Part shown: piece by piece, positions 40,934 to 52,292 of the stretch
Layout of the letters: each line of letters opens with the position of its first letter
Numbering within the stretch: the first letter of the stretch is position 1
Assembly: GCA_965242595.1 (NCBI GenBank)
Contig: OZ251464.1
Coordinates: forward strand, 1 to 64,000
Length of the DNA stretch: 64,000 nucleotides
DNA from: SP197 sp965242595
GTDB lineage: Bacteria; Pseudomonadota; Alphaproteobacteria; SP197
Reading direction: 5' to 3'
Notes under the pieces: generated by a model
Told to the model about the DNA's origin: nothing
Seen by the model: only the letters and a program-made list of their open reading frames with translations
Databases searched by the model: none
Program-made: the position numbers and the translations under genes

Positions 40934-42790
40934 CTACCTGATCTCGCTTCGCACCGATGTCAGCGCGCCGAACGGATCGCCTTCGCGCAGCCGCTGGCGC
41001 GCCCGGCCATCGCCCTTCAGATGCCAATCGAACCAGGTGAGCGCATACCAGTCGCGGATGAGGTGGGGCAGATAGACGGCGCCCGCCTCTTCGATTTCGG
41101 CCCAGCCCAGCTGTGTGTAGGGCTCTCCCGGCCCGGCGGGCGGCGGGGCGAAGGCGGCCTGGCCGGTGCGTTTGCGGTGGCGTTCCGGGGTTTGGGCGAA
41201 GGGCAACTCGCCGCGCTGGAACGCCGGCCAGGGGAACATGCGCGCGAAATCTTCGACCAGGGTAAAATGATCGCTGTCGCGCACGATGACGAACACCCGG
41301 TCGCCCAGGGCCCGCTGCCAGCTGCTGAGGGCGACGGGTTGCGGGTTGTCCCGACGCTCTGGCCAGGCGCGCTCGCCCGCCAGCGGAAAGGCTTCGCCAG
41401 GGTCGCCGCCGGCGGCGGCCACCGCCGACTGGAACAGACCGACGAACACCCCCTGCACGAAATCGTCTTCGTCGCCGATGGCGATCAGCAGCGGCTTGCG
41501 GCTGCCCGCCGGCAGACCGTCCGGTGTCTGGCCGGTGCCGAACATCTCCTGCGGCGTCCAGGAGAAGGGCGGCGCGTTGTTGAAGGCCAGCGCCGCCGCC
41601 ACCCCCGGCAGGTGGTTGGCCGCCAGCTGCGCCGTCATCGCGCCCAGGGAATGGCCGGCGATGCCGACGCGATCGCCATCGATGCGCCCCGCCAGCAAGC
41701 CGCACAGCGTGCGGGCGGCAGAGGTGGCGCCCATGGCGGCCAGCGACGCCCGGCACGAATCCGCCTCCATGCCCAGCAGACGCACGCTGTGCAGCACCAG
41801 CCCCAGATCCGAGACCCGCTGGCGGAACAGATTGCGCATCATGGCGGTGGCGGCGGCCACCCCGCCGGGGACGATGGTGGCGGTGGCCGGATCGAAGCCT
41901 TCCGGCGGCGCGAAGCCCTGCCCTTCCTGCCCGAACAGCAGGCGGTAGAAATAGGGCACGACCTTGATCTGGCCCAGGATGGCGCCATAGGCCTGTTGCA
42001 GCTCTGCCTGCGAGGCCTGGCGCGCGAAGGGCGAATCGGGATCGTGGAAGACCAGCGGCAAGCCGCCATCGGAGATGAAGGTGGGGGCCGCGACCACATA
42101 GCCGTGGGAGGCCAGGAACTCGGCCAGGGTGACCCACATGCCGTGATTTCCGGCCAGCCCGTGGGCCAGCAGGATCAGCGGAAATCTGCCATCGGCGGGC
42201 AGCGCGTCCACCCATGCGCCCATCGGCGCGTCCAGGATGCGCCTTGCGATCTCGGCCTGCGCCTGCTCGCGCACCGGGGCGGCGGCGCTGGCCAGGGTGC
42301 CGCCGCCGCGCAGATGGACCGCCTGCGGCAGCACCACCTGGGCGGCGGCGCCGATCTGCGGGGCCAGCGTGACATCGCGGAAGAACAGATCGAAATAATT
42401 CGCCACCCGTCCGCTGGCCGCCGCCAGGGGGGAGCGCCGGGAGGCACGCGGGCGCGACCTGTCGGGCACGGCCGGATACCACAGCTGGAACACCGCCGTG
42501 CGGGTTTGCCCGCTGGCCTCGATGCGGCGGAGCAGGGCGCGGTATTCGGGGCCGGCATAGACGCCGTTCCAGGGATCGAAGCGCTGGCGGCGATCGACCG
42601 CGAAGGCGGTGAGCGTGCCCACCGCATAATCGCCGGGGGTGGCGCCATCCGGCAGCCGCCGCAGCTCGCCCGCCGCCTCCGGCACCGCAGCCAGCGCCGG
42701 GATCGCCAGCACCGCCAGCAGCGCGCGCCGCAGCCGCCTGGCGGCGAAGCTGCGCCACGCCGGAACCGTATCGTCGCTTCGCCACGGCAT
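40934..42790 (-). CDS. alpha/beta hydrolase, exported, PAF-acetylhydrolase-like
   Basis: A 618-residue protein with a signal-like N-terminus (R-R-L-R-R-A-L-L-A-V-L-A-I-P-A-L-A-A). The oxyanion region is L-A-H-G-L-A-G-N-H-G-M-W and the nucleophile elbow is I-A-G-H-S-L-G-A-M-T-A, both typical of lipases and PAF-acetylhydrolase-like enzymes; a His (R-D-S-D-H-F) late in the chain completes the triad. The substrate is unknown. ATG 42790 is preceded by AGGAGGG at 7 bases. It starts the minus-strand run hydrolase-TusA-VanX-deacetylase, which looks like envelope remodelling. Confidence 0.83.
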   Translation of the reverse strand: MPWRSDDTVPAWRSFAARRLRRALLAVLAIPALAAVPEAAGELRRLPDGATPGDYAVGTLTAFAVDRRQRFDPWNGVYAGPEYRALLRRIEASGQTRTAVFQLWYPAVPDRSRPRASRRSPLAAASGRVANYFDLFFRDVTLAPQIGAAAQVVLPQAVHLRGGGTLASAAAPVREQAQAEIARRILDAPMGAWVDALPADGRFPLILLAHGLAGNHGMWVTLAEFLASHGYVVAAPTFISDGGLPLVFHDPDSPFARQASQAELQQAYGAILGQIKVVPYFYRLLFGQEGQGFAPPEGFDPATATIVPGGVAAATAMMRNLFRQRVSDLGLVLHSVRLLGMEADSCRASLAAMGATSAARTLCGLLAGRIDGDRVGIAGHSLGAMTAQLAANHLPGVAAALAFNNAPPFSWTPQEMFGTGQTPDGLPAGSRKPLLIAIGDEDDFVQGVFVGLFQSAVAAAGGDPGEAFPLAGERAWPERRDNPQPVALSSWQRALGDRVFVIVRDSDHFTLVEDFARMFPWPAFQRGELPFAQTPERHRKRTGQAAFAPPPAGPGEPYTQLGWAEIEEAGAVYLPHLIRDWYALTWFDWHLKGDGRARQRLREGDPFGALTSVRSEIR

Positions 42791-42992
42791 CGTCGTCCCT
42801 CCTTCGCGGCACCGCCCGGCAGCGCGCCCCATCATGCCGGGACATGGCGGCGCAGGCGAGCGCTTTCGCCCCGCCCGGCGCGCGGCGGCGGCAAGGGCGG
42901 GCCGGGGGCGCGGGGCTGCCATGGCGCCGGCAGCGATTGCGGGCTAGACTCGCCGCCGCTGCGAACCGGGGGGATTCCGGCCGGGAAAGGCG

Positions 42993-43415
42993 ATGATGTC
43001 ACGCATCGAACAGGCCTGCGTCGACAAAGGCCTGAAAATGACCGGGCAAAGGCGGGTGGTGGCGCGGGTGCTGTCGGATGCCGACGACCACCCCGATGTG
43101 GAGGAGGTTTATCGCCGCGCCTCGCTGATCGATGCGCGCATCAGCCTGGCCACGGTGTACCGCACGCTGCGCCTGTTCGAGGATTCCGCCATCATCCAGA
43201 GCCACGATTTCGGCGGCGGGCGGGCACGCTATGAGGCGGCCGAAGGCGACGAGCACCACGACCACCTGATCGACGTGGATACGGGCGAGGTGGTCGAATT
43301 CTACGACGAGGAGCTGGAGGCGTTGCAGGAGCGGATCGCGCGCCGCCTGGGTTTTCGCCTGGTCGATCACCGCATGGAACTCTATGGCAAGCCGCTGAAG
43401 CCGCGCCGGGGCTGA
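42993..43415 (+). CDS. Fur-family metal-dependent regulator
   Basis: A 140-residue Fur-family protein. The winged helix spans about 10-85 (M-T-G-Q-R-R-V-V-A-R-V-L, then I-S-L-A-T-V-Y-R-T-L-R-L-F recognition helix), followed by the metal-binding H-H-D-H-L-I and the dimerisation strand. The C-terminus L-V-D-H-R-M-E-L-Y-G-K-P is the alphaproteobacterial Fur/Mur form; whether it senses iron or manganese cannot be told, and Irr seems less likely because it lacks the heme motif region. It lies 5 bases before olsB, so it is probably transcribed with the ornithine-lipid genes. Confidence 0.88.
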   Translation: MMSRIEQACVDKGLKMTGQRRVVARVLSDADDHPDVEEVYRRASLIDARISLATVYRTLRLFEDSAIIQSHDFGGGRARYEAAEGDEHHDHLIDVDTGEVVEFYDEELEALQERIARRLGFRLVDHRMELYGKPLKPRRG

Positions 43416-43420
43416 CGGGC

Positions 43421-44269
43421 GTGGGCGGGGCGAGCGGGAGAGGGCCGGAGAAGCCAGCGCTGGAGACCGGCATCGCGCTGGGGCCGCTGGAGCTGCGCCT
43501 GGTGCGCGACGAAAGCGAGCTGCGCGCCGCCCAGCGCCTGCGCTATCGCGTGTTTTACGAGGAGATGCGGGCGCGCCCGATCGGCTCCATGGCGGCCGAG
43601 CGGCGCGATTTCGATGACTTCGACGACATCTGCGACCACCTCATCGTGCGCGACACCAAGCGCAGCGGCGATGGCGCCATCGTGGGCACCTATCGCCTGC
43701 TGCGCCGTTCGGTGGCCCAGCGCCATGGCGGCTTTTACACCGCCGGCGAATACGACATCGCCAGACTGCTGGCGGTGGAGGGCGAGCTGGTGGAGCTGGG
43801 GCGCAGCTGCGTCGATATGAACTATCGCGCCGGGGCCGCGGCGCAGGCGCTGCTGCGCGGGCTGGGCGCCTATGCGGTGCAGCACAACATCCGCATCATG
43901 TTCGGCTGCGCCAGCCTGCACGGCACCGACCCCGACCGGCTGGCGCTGCCGCTTTCCTATCTCGCCTACCATCTTGCCGCGCCGGAGGCGCTGCGTCCGC
44001 GCGCGCTGGAGCGGCTTTATGTCGATATGGCGCGGCTGGCCTTCGACGAGGTCGATCCCGGCGAAGGCCGCGCCAGCCTGCCGCCGCTGCTGAAGGCCTA
44101 TGCCCGCGCCGGCTGCCGTTTCGGCGACGGGGCGGTGATCGACCGCCAGTTCAACACCACCGATGTCTGCGTGGTGCTAGACATGGCCACGGTGGAGAAC
44201 CGCTATGCCAGCCGCTATCGCGTCGAGGAGATGGACGACGAGATGGGCACCGGCCCCGGCGGAGCATGA
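43421..44269 (+). CDS. olsB: L-ornithine N-alpha-acyltransferase (OlsB)
   Basis: A 282-residue GNAT-fold acyltransferase that makes lyso-ornithine lipid from ornithine and 3-hydroxyacyl-ACP. The conserved R-Y-R-V-F-Y-E-E-M head, G-T-Y-R-L-L-R, V-E-L-G-R-S-C-V and F-G-C-A-S-L-H-G-T-D-P segments match OlsB. It begins at GTG 43421, 5 bases after the fur-like stop, and its own stop overlaps the olsA ATG (ATGA, 44266-44269). Together OlsB and OlsA build phosphorus-free ornithine lipids. Confidence 0.9.
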   Translation: MGGASGRGPEKPALETGIALGPLELRLVRDESELRAAQRLRYRVFYEEMRARPIGSMAAERRDFDDFDDICDHLIVRDTKRSGDGAIVGTYRLLRRSVAQRHGGFYTAGEYDIARLLAVEGELVELGRSCVDMNYRAGAAAQALLRGLGAYAVQHNIRIMFGCASLHGTDPDRLALPLSYLAYHLAAPEALRPRALERLYVDMARLAFDEVDPGEGRASLPPLLKAYARAGCRFGDGAVIDRQFNTTDVCVVLDMATVENRYASRYRVEEMDDEMGTGPGGA

Positions 44270-45105
44270 CCGCGATCGCCGCCATCCGCGCCCTGCTCTA
44301 TCTGGGCTGGACCTTGCTGTGCCTGCCGGTGCAGGCGGTGCTGATCCTGTTCGGCGCCCGGGCCAGCCACACCCTGCCCCAGCTTTATCATCGCGTCGTG
44401 CTCGACATTCTGGGCCTGCGCCTGGATGTGCGCGGGCGGGCGGAGAGGCACCGCCCCTGCCTGTTCGCCGCCAACCACAGCTCTTATCTCGACATCGAGG
44501 TGCTGGGGGCGCTGATCCGGGGCAGCTTCGTCGCCAAGGCGGAGATTCGCGGCTGGCCCTTTTTCGGTCTGCTGGCGAAGCTGCAGCGCACGGTGTTCGT
44601 GGACCGGCGCCCCAGCCAGGCCGGGCGGCACCGCAGCGCCATCCAGCGGCGCCTGGAAGCCGGCGAGCGGCTGATCCTGTTTCCCGAAGGCACCACCGGC
44701 GACGGCAACCGGGTGCTGCCCTTCAAACGCGCCCTGTTCGCCGCCGCCCAGCACAAGGTGGGCGGGCGCAGCATTGCCGTGCAGCCGGTCTCCATCGCCT
44801 ATGCCCGCTTTTCCAACCTGCCGATGGATCGCGAGCTGCGGCCCTGCTATGCGTGGTATGGCGACATGGAGCTGCTGCCCCATATCTGGCAGATGCTGAG
44901 GACGGGGGTGGCGACGGTGGTGGTGCAATTCCACCCGGCGCTGACCGTCGAGGACGCGGGCGGCGACCGGCACCAACTGGCCCAGCGCTGCCAGGAGACG
45001 GTGGCCGATGGCGTGGCGGCCGCCCTGGCCGGGCATCTGCCACCCCGCCAGGGCCGCTTTGCCAGGATGAGGCGCCTTGCCGCCGGGCGGGCGGCGCGGC
45101 CCTAG
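44266..45105 (+). CDS. olsA: lyso-ornithine lipid acyltransferase (OlsA, PlsC family)
   Basis: A 279-residue membrane-associated 1-acyltransferase with one N-terminal hydrophobic segment. The catalytic H-x4-D motif is N-H-S-S-Y-L-D, and F-P-E-G-T-T plus V-F-V-D-R-R match PlsC. Adjacent to olsB with a 4-base overlap, it most likely adds the second fatty acid to lyso-ornithine lipid; some OlsA proteins also act on lysophosphatidic acid. Its stop shares the tetranucleotide CTAG with the convergent dehydrogenase gene. Confidence 0.9.
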   Translation: MTAIAAIRALLYLGWTLLCLPVQAVLILFGARASHTLPQLYHRVVLDILGLRLDVRGRAERHRPCLFAANHSSYLDIEVLGALIRGSFVAKAEIRGWPFFGLLAKLQRTVFVDRRPSQAGRHRSAIQRRLEAGERLILFPEGTTGDGNRVLPFKRALFAAAQHKVGGRSIAVQPVSIAYARFSNLPMDRELRPCYAWYGDMELLPHIWQMLRTGVATVVVQFHPALTVEDAGGDRHQLAQRCQETVADGVAAALAGHLPPRQGRFARMRRLAAGRAARP

Positions 45106-46091
45106 AGCAGGGTGTCGATCACGCGGTCGGGAGGGTTGTGGCCGTCTGCGAAGGTCTTGATGTTGACGATGACCTTCTCGCCCATGTCGATGCGGCCCTC
45201 GACGGTGGCCGAACCCATATGGGGCAGCAGCACCACATTTTCCAGGGCCAGCAGCTTCGGATTCACCGCCGGTTCGTGCTCGAAGACATCCAGGCCGGCC
45301 CCGGCGATCTCGCCCGCCGCCAGCATGCGGGCCAGGGCCTGCTCGTCGATCACCTCGCCGCGCGAGGTGTTGACGATGACGGCGCCTCGCTTCAGCAGCT
45401 TCAGCCGCCGCGCCGACAGCAGGTGGAACGTGGCCGGCGTGTGGGGGCAATTGACCGAGACGATATCCATGCGGGCCAGCATCTGATCCAGGCTTTCCCA
45501 ATAGGTGGCGTCGAACTCCGCCGCCCGGTGCTCCGGCAGCTGGCGGCGATTGTGGTAGTGGATGGAAAGGCCGAAGCCCAGGGCGCGGCGCGCCACCGCC
45601 TGCCCGATGCGGCCCATGCCGACGATGCCGAGCCGCTTGCCCCACAGCCGGTTGCCCAGCATGTGGGTGGGGCTCCAGCCGCGCCAGGCGCCGCTGCGAA
45701 TCAGCCGTTCGCCCTGGCTTACCCGGCGGATCACGTCCAGGATCAGCGCCATGGTCATATCGGCGGTGTCTTCGGTCAGTACGCCCGGCGTGTTGGTGAC
45801 CGTGATGCCCCTTTCGCGCGCGGCGGCCAATTCGATATGATCGACCCCGGTGCCGAAATTGGCGATCAGCCGCAGGTTCTCCCCGGCCTGGGCCAGGATG
45901 CCCTTGTCGATGCGGTCCGTCAGAGTCGGCACCAGGACATCGGCCTTCGCAACCGCCTGCGCCAGCCGGTCGCGCGTCATCGGGCTGTCGTCGTCGTTGA
46001 GGCGGGTGTCGAACAACTCCATCATCCGCGTCTCGATGACGTCGGGCAGCTTGCGGGTCACAATGACGACGGGTTTTCTGGCTCTGGCCAT
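45102..46091 (-). CDS. D-2-hydroxyacid dehydrogenase (glyoxylate/hydroxypyruvate reductase type)
   Basis: A 329-residue NAD(P)-dependent dehydrogenase. It has the Rossmann G-M-G-R-I-G-Q-A-V-A-R-R, the catalytic Arg in N-T-S-R-G-E-V-I-D and the Glu/His pair region V-F-E-H-E-P and L-L-P-H-M-G-S-A-T. This fits the glyoxylate reductase / 2-ketogluconate reductase branch. The start ATG at 46091 is chosen; the open frame reaches 46142 but the extra residues are basic and atypical. Its ATG and that of the divergent SH3 gene lie inside the same CATG. Confidence 0.9.
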   Translation of the reverse strand: MARARKPVVIVTRKLPDVIETRMMELFDTRLNDDDSPMTRDRLAQAVAKADVLVPTLTDRIDKGILAQAGENLRLIANFGTGVDHIELAAARERGITVTNTPGVLTEDTADMTMALILDVIRRVSQGERLIRSGAWRGWSPTHMLGNRLWGKRLGIVGMGRIGQAVARRALGFGLSIHYHNRRQLPEHRAAEFDATYWESLDQMLARMDIVSVNCPHTPATFHLLSARRLKLLKRGAVIVNTSRGEVIDEQALARMLAAGEIAGAGLDVFEHEPAVNPKLLALENVVLLPHMGSATVEGRIDMGEKVIVNIKTFADGHNPPDRVIDTLL

Positions 46092-46647
46092 GCGTCTGCC
46101 GATTGCCTCGTTGCGGCACCGCCGCCGCGCGCTGTTTAGCAAAGACGCGGGCGCGAAACAACGCGGCGCGGTGCTGGCGCTGGCGCTGCTGGCGTTCCTG
46201 GCGGCGCCAGCGGCGCCAGCGGACGATCAGGCCCTGCCGCTGCCGCGCTTTGCCTCGCTGAAGGCGGGCGAGGTCTATATGCGGGCCGGGCCGGGCCAGT
46301 CCTATGCGGTCTCCTGGGTGTTCCGGCAGCGCGGCCTGCCGGTGGAGATCGTCAAGCAATACGAGCAGTGGCGCTATGTCCGCGATGTCGAGGGCGCCGA
46401 GGGCTGGATGCACCGGGTGATGCTTTCGGCCGCGCGCACGGTGATCATCACCGGCACCGCCCCCGCCACCGGGCGCACCGCGCCGGACGGGGAAAGCGCG
46501 CCCGTCTTTCGCGCCGCGCCGGGCGTGCAGGGCGAGCTGATGGCCTGCGACGGCAGCTGGTGCCGCGTCCGCATCCGGGGCGTGAAGGGCTGGCTGCCCA
46601 TGTCCGCCCTGTGGGGCGTCTATCCCGCCGATGGCGCGCCGGGATAG
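46090..46647 (+). CDS. exported SH3-domain protein (COG3807-like)
   Basis: A 185-residue protein with a long N-terminus (about 25 basic residues, then A-V-L-A-L-A-L-L-A-F-L and A-P-A-A-P-A-D cleavage region) and two SH3-like modules, the first with V-Y-M-R-A-G-P-G-Q-S-Y and W-M-H-R, the second with F-R-A-A-P-G-V and W-L-P-M-S-A-L-W-G-V. Such proteins are encoded next to 2-hydroxyacid dehydrogenases in many alphaproteobacteria, with unknown role. ATG 46090 leaves no space between the divergent genes; TTG 46111 is an alternative start. Confidence 0.82.
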   Translation: MRLPIASLRHRRRALFSKDAGAKQRGAVLALALLAFLAAPAAPADDQALPLPRFASLKAGEVYMRAGPGQSYAVSWVFRQRGLPVEIVKQYEQWRYVRDVEGAEGWMHRVMLSAARTVIITGTAPATGRTAPDGESAPVFRAAPGVQGELMACDGSWCRVRIRGVKGWLPMSALWGVYPADGAPG

Positions 46648-46739
46648 ATCGCTTGCGGAAAGCGGGCTTCCAACCTATACAGCCCGCCGCCCGCAGGATA
46701 GGCCGCAGCGGCTTTGCGGCCGGGGCAAAGGGGGCCAGG

Positions 46740-47156
46740 GTGGCGGTCGAACTTTCCAGGGGCTATCGGCCCAAGAAGAACGAGCCCTTCATGAACCCCA
46801 GGCAGAAGGAGTATTTCCGCCGCAAGCTGAACGCCTGGCGCGACGAGCTGCTGCAGGATTCGTCCGACACCGTCCGCCATCTGCAGCAGGACACCTCCGC
46901 CCGCCCGGACCTGGCGGACCGCGCCTCTGCCGAGACCGACCGCGCCATCGAGCTGCGCACCCGCGACCGCGAGCGCAAGCTGATCTCCAAGATCGACGCG
47001 GCGCTGCGCCGCATCGAGGAAGGCACCTACGGCTATTGCGAGGAAACCGGCGAGCCGATCGGTATCCAGAGGCTGGAAGCGCGCCCGATCGCCACCTTGA
47101 GCCTGGAAGCGCAGGAACGCCACGAACGCCGCGAACGGGCCTATCGCGACGATTGA
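46740..47156 (+). CDS. dksA: RNA polymerase-binding transcription factor DksA (single-cysteine form)
   Basis: A 138-residue DksA. It has the alphaproteobacterial start (E-L-S-R-G-Y-R-P), the F-M-N-P-R-Q-K-E-Y-F-R-R-K-L helix, the coiled-coil tip D-L-A-D-R-A (D57 and D60, matching D-x-x-D-x-A needed for action with ppGpp) and the globular end G-T-Y-G-Y-C-E-E-T-G-E-P-I. Of four canonical zinc cysteines only the first is kept (C100); the others are Thr, Ser and Ala. The start is GTG 46740 with GGGGG upstream. recA follows after 98 bases. Confidence 0.93.
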   Translation: MAVELSRGYRPKKNEPFMNPRQKEYFRRKLNAWRDELLQDSSDTVRHLQQDTSARPDLADRASAETDRAIELRTRDRERKLISKIDAALRRIEEGTYGYCEETGEPIGIQRLEARPIATLSLEAQERHERRERAYRDD

Positions 47157-47254
47157 GACCCCGCCTGGCTATGCACAGGCTTGCGCACAGGCGCGTCCAT
47201 TGCGCCACCCGCCCCGCCGTGGAATAAGGCGGGCATGAGGCGCGGGGGAGCGGG

Positions 47255-48259
47255 ATGGAAAAAGACAGGGCACTGAACGCGGCCTTGGGCCAGATCGAGC
47301 GGGCCTTCGGCAAGGGCTCGATCATGCGGCTGGGCCAGCGCGGCCGGGCGGTGGAGATCGAAGCGGTGTCCACCGGCTCGCTGGGCCTCGATCTCGCGCT
47401 GGGCATAGGCGGCCTGCCGCGCGGGCGCATCGTCGAGATCTACGGCCCGGAAAGCTCGGGCAAGACCACGCTGGCCCTTCATGTCGCGGCCGAGGCGCAG
47501 AAGGCCGGCGGCGTCGCCGCCTTCGTCGATGCCGAACACGCCCTGGACCCGATCTATGCCGGCAAGCTGGGGGTGAAGGTCGACGATCTGCTGATCTCCC
47601 AGCCCGATGCCGGCGAACAGGCCCTGGAGATCGCCGATACGCTGGTGCGCTCTGGCGCCGTCGATGCGCTGGTGGTCGATTCGGTGGCGGCGCTGGTGCC
47701 CCGGGCCGAGCTGGAAGGCGAGATGGGCGACACCCATGTCGGGCTTCAGGCGCGGCTGATGAGCCAAGCCCTGCGCAAGCTCACCTCCTCGATCGCCCGT
47801 TCGCGCTGCCTGGTCATCTTCATCAACCAGATCCGCATGAAGATCGGGGTGATGTTCGGCAACCCGGAGACCACCTCCGGCGGCAACGCGCTGAAGTTCT
47901 ACGCCTCGGTCAGGCTCGACATCCGCCGCACCGGCCAGATCAAGGACCGCGACGAGGTGGTCGGCAACCAGACGCGGGTGCGGGTGGTGAAGAACAAGGT
48001 CGCCCCGCCCTTCAAGACGGTCGAGTTCGACATCATGTATGGCGAGGGCATCTCCAAGGCCGGCGAGATCATCGATCTGGGCATCAAGGCGGGCGTGGTC
48101 GAAAAGTCGGGTTCGTGGTTCTCCCACGACGACCGCCGCCTCGGCCAGGGGCGCGAGAACACCCGCCAGTTCCTGCGCGACCACCCCGAGATCGCCACCG
48201 CCATCGAGCGGACGGTGAAGACCAAGGCAGGCCTGGCAGCACCGGAGGCCGAGGGCTGA
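47255..48259 (+). CDS. recA: recombinase RecA
   Basis: A 334-residue RecA. It has Walker A G-P-E-S-S-G-K-T (residues 64-71), the Walker B V-V-D-S-V-A-A-L, loop L1/L2 regions (M-G-D-x-H-V-G-L-Q-A-R-L-M-S-Q-A-L-R-K-L and N-P-E-T-T-S-G-G-N-A-L-K-F) and a short C-terminus with little of the acidic tail. It drives homologous pairing and LexA cleavage. The upstream 98 bases show no GTTC-N7-GTTC box of the kind used in many alphaproteobacteria. alaS follows, as usual. Confidence 0.97.
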   Translation: MEKDRALNAALGQIERAFGKGSIMRLGQRGRAVEIEAVSTGSLGLDLALGIGGLPRGRIVEIYGPESSGKTTLALHVAAEAQKAGGVAAFVDAEHALDPIYAGKLGVKVDDLLISQPDAGEQALEIADTLVRSGAVDALVVDSVAALVPRAELEGEMGDTHVGLQARLMSQALRKLTSSIARSRCLVIFINQIRMKIGVMFGNPETTSGGNALKFYASVRLDIRRTGQIKDRDEVVGNQTRVRVVKNKVAPPFKTVEFDIMYGEGISKAGEIIDLGIKAGVVEKSGSWFSHDDRRLGQGRENTRQFLRDHPEIATAIERTVKTKAGLAAPEAEG

Positions 48260-48332
48260 CGCCCTGCCGGGTTGATCCCGGCGCCCGGCGCCGCCACATA
48301 GCCTTGCGACACCCCCGAGGGAGCCTGGCGAG

Positions 48333-50989
<2,657 letters not shown>

Positions 50990-50993
<4 letters not shown>

Positions 50994-52210
50994 CGCTCCG
51001 CCAGCTTCGCCGCCAGGCCCTCCTCCAGCCGCGCCAGGAAACGGTCGGTGGTAAGCCAGGCCCGATCGGGGCCGATCAGCAACGCCAGGTCCTTGGTCAT
51101 CGCCCCGCTTTCCACCGTCTCGACGCACACCTTTTCCAGAGCGTCGGCGAAGGCCGCCACCTGCGGCGTGTCGTCGAAGCCGCCCCGCGCCTTCAGCCCC
51201 TGCGTCCAGGCGAAGATCGAGGCGATGGGGTTGGTGGAGGTCTCCTCGCCGCGCCGATGGAGGCGCCAGTGGCGCGTCACCGTGCCATGGGCGGCCTCGG
51301 CCTCCACCACCCGCCCGTCGGGGGTGGTCAGCACGCTGGTCATCAGCCCCAGCGAGCCGAAGCCCTGGGCCACCGTGTCGGATTGCACATCGCCGTCATA
51401 GTTCTTGCAGGCCCACACGAAGCCGCCCTCCCATTTCAGCGCCGCCGCCACCATGTCGTCGATCAGCCGGTGTTCGTAGGCGATGCCTTTGGCGGCGAAG
51501 GCGGCGGCGAACTCCGCCTCGAAGACCTCCTGGAACAGGTCTTTGAAGCGGCCGTCATAGGCCTTGAGGATGGTGTTCTTGGTGGAAAGATAGACCGGCC
51601 AGCCCAGCTTCAGCCCATAGTTCATGCAGGCCCGGGCGAAGCCGCGGATCTGTTCGTCCAGATTGTACATGGCCAGCGCCACGCCGGGGCCGGGAAAATC
51701 GTAAACCTCGCGCGTGACCGCCTCGCCCCCCGCGGCCGGGGCGAAGGTCACCGTCAGCCGCCCGGGGCCGGGCACGGTGAAATCGGTGGCGCGATACTGG
51801 TCGCCGAAGGCGTGGCGGCCGATCACGATGGGCTTTGTCCAGCCCGGCACCGGGCGCGGCAGGTTGGCGCACACGATCGGCTGGCGAAAGACGGTGCCGC
51901 CCAGAATGTTGCGGATGGTGCCGTTGGGCGAACGCCACATCCGCTTCAGCCCGAACTCTTCCACCCGCGCCTCGTCGGGGGTGATGGTGGCGCATTTCAC
52001 GCCCACCCGGTGTTCGCGGATGGCGTGGGCGGCCTCCACGGTCACGCGGTCGTCGCTGGCGTCGCGCGCGGCGATGCCAAGGTCGAAATAGACCAGATCG
52101 ATATCGAGCCAGGGCAGGATCAGCCTTTCCTTGATGAAGGCCCAGATGACCCTGGTCATCTCGTCGCCATCGAGCTCCACCACCGGGTTTTTCACCCTGA
52201 TCTTCGCCAT
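50990..52210 (-). CDS. icd: isocitrate dehydrogenase (NADP-dependent, eukaryote-like type)
   Basis: A 406-residue enzyme of the TCA cycle that oxidises isocitrate to 2-oxoglutarate. It has N-P-V-V-E-L-D-G-D-E-M-T-R-V-I-W at the start, the R-S-P-N-G-T-I-R-N substrate segment, D-D-M-V-A and N-Y-D-G-D-V-Q-S-D metal/substrate residues and E-A-A-H-G-T-V-T-R-H. This is the dimeric NADP type of alphaproteobacteria and mitochondria. ATG 52210; the same frame is open further upstream but runs over the divergent LysM gene start region. Confidence 0.96.
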
Positions 52211-52292
52211 CGCCCTTCGCTCCCGCTGCTGGACTCCCGCCCCGGCCCGCTTCATGCTGGCCGCGGCCATGCTGGCAGACGGGGGAACGAAG

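Noticed and set aside
47110..47145. Three GAAC repeats near the end of dksA that resemble an SOS box.
   Set aside because: Spacing is N5, not N7, and the bases are fully explained by the E-R-x-E-R-R-E-R codons conserved in DksA.
48266..48282. Hairpin GCCGGG-TTGAT-CCCGGC between recA and alaS.
   Set aside because: Six-pair stem without a T-run; such hairpins are frequent by chance at this GC content, so I do not call it a terminator.
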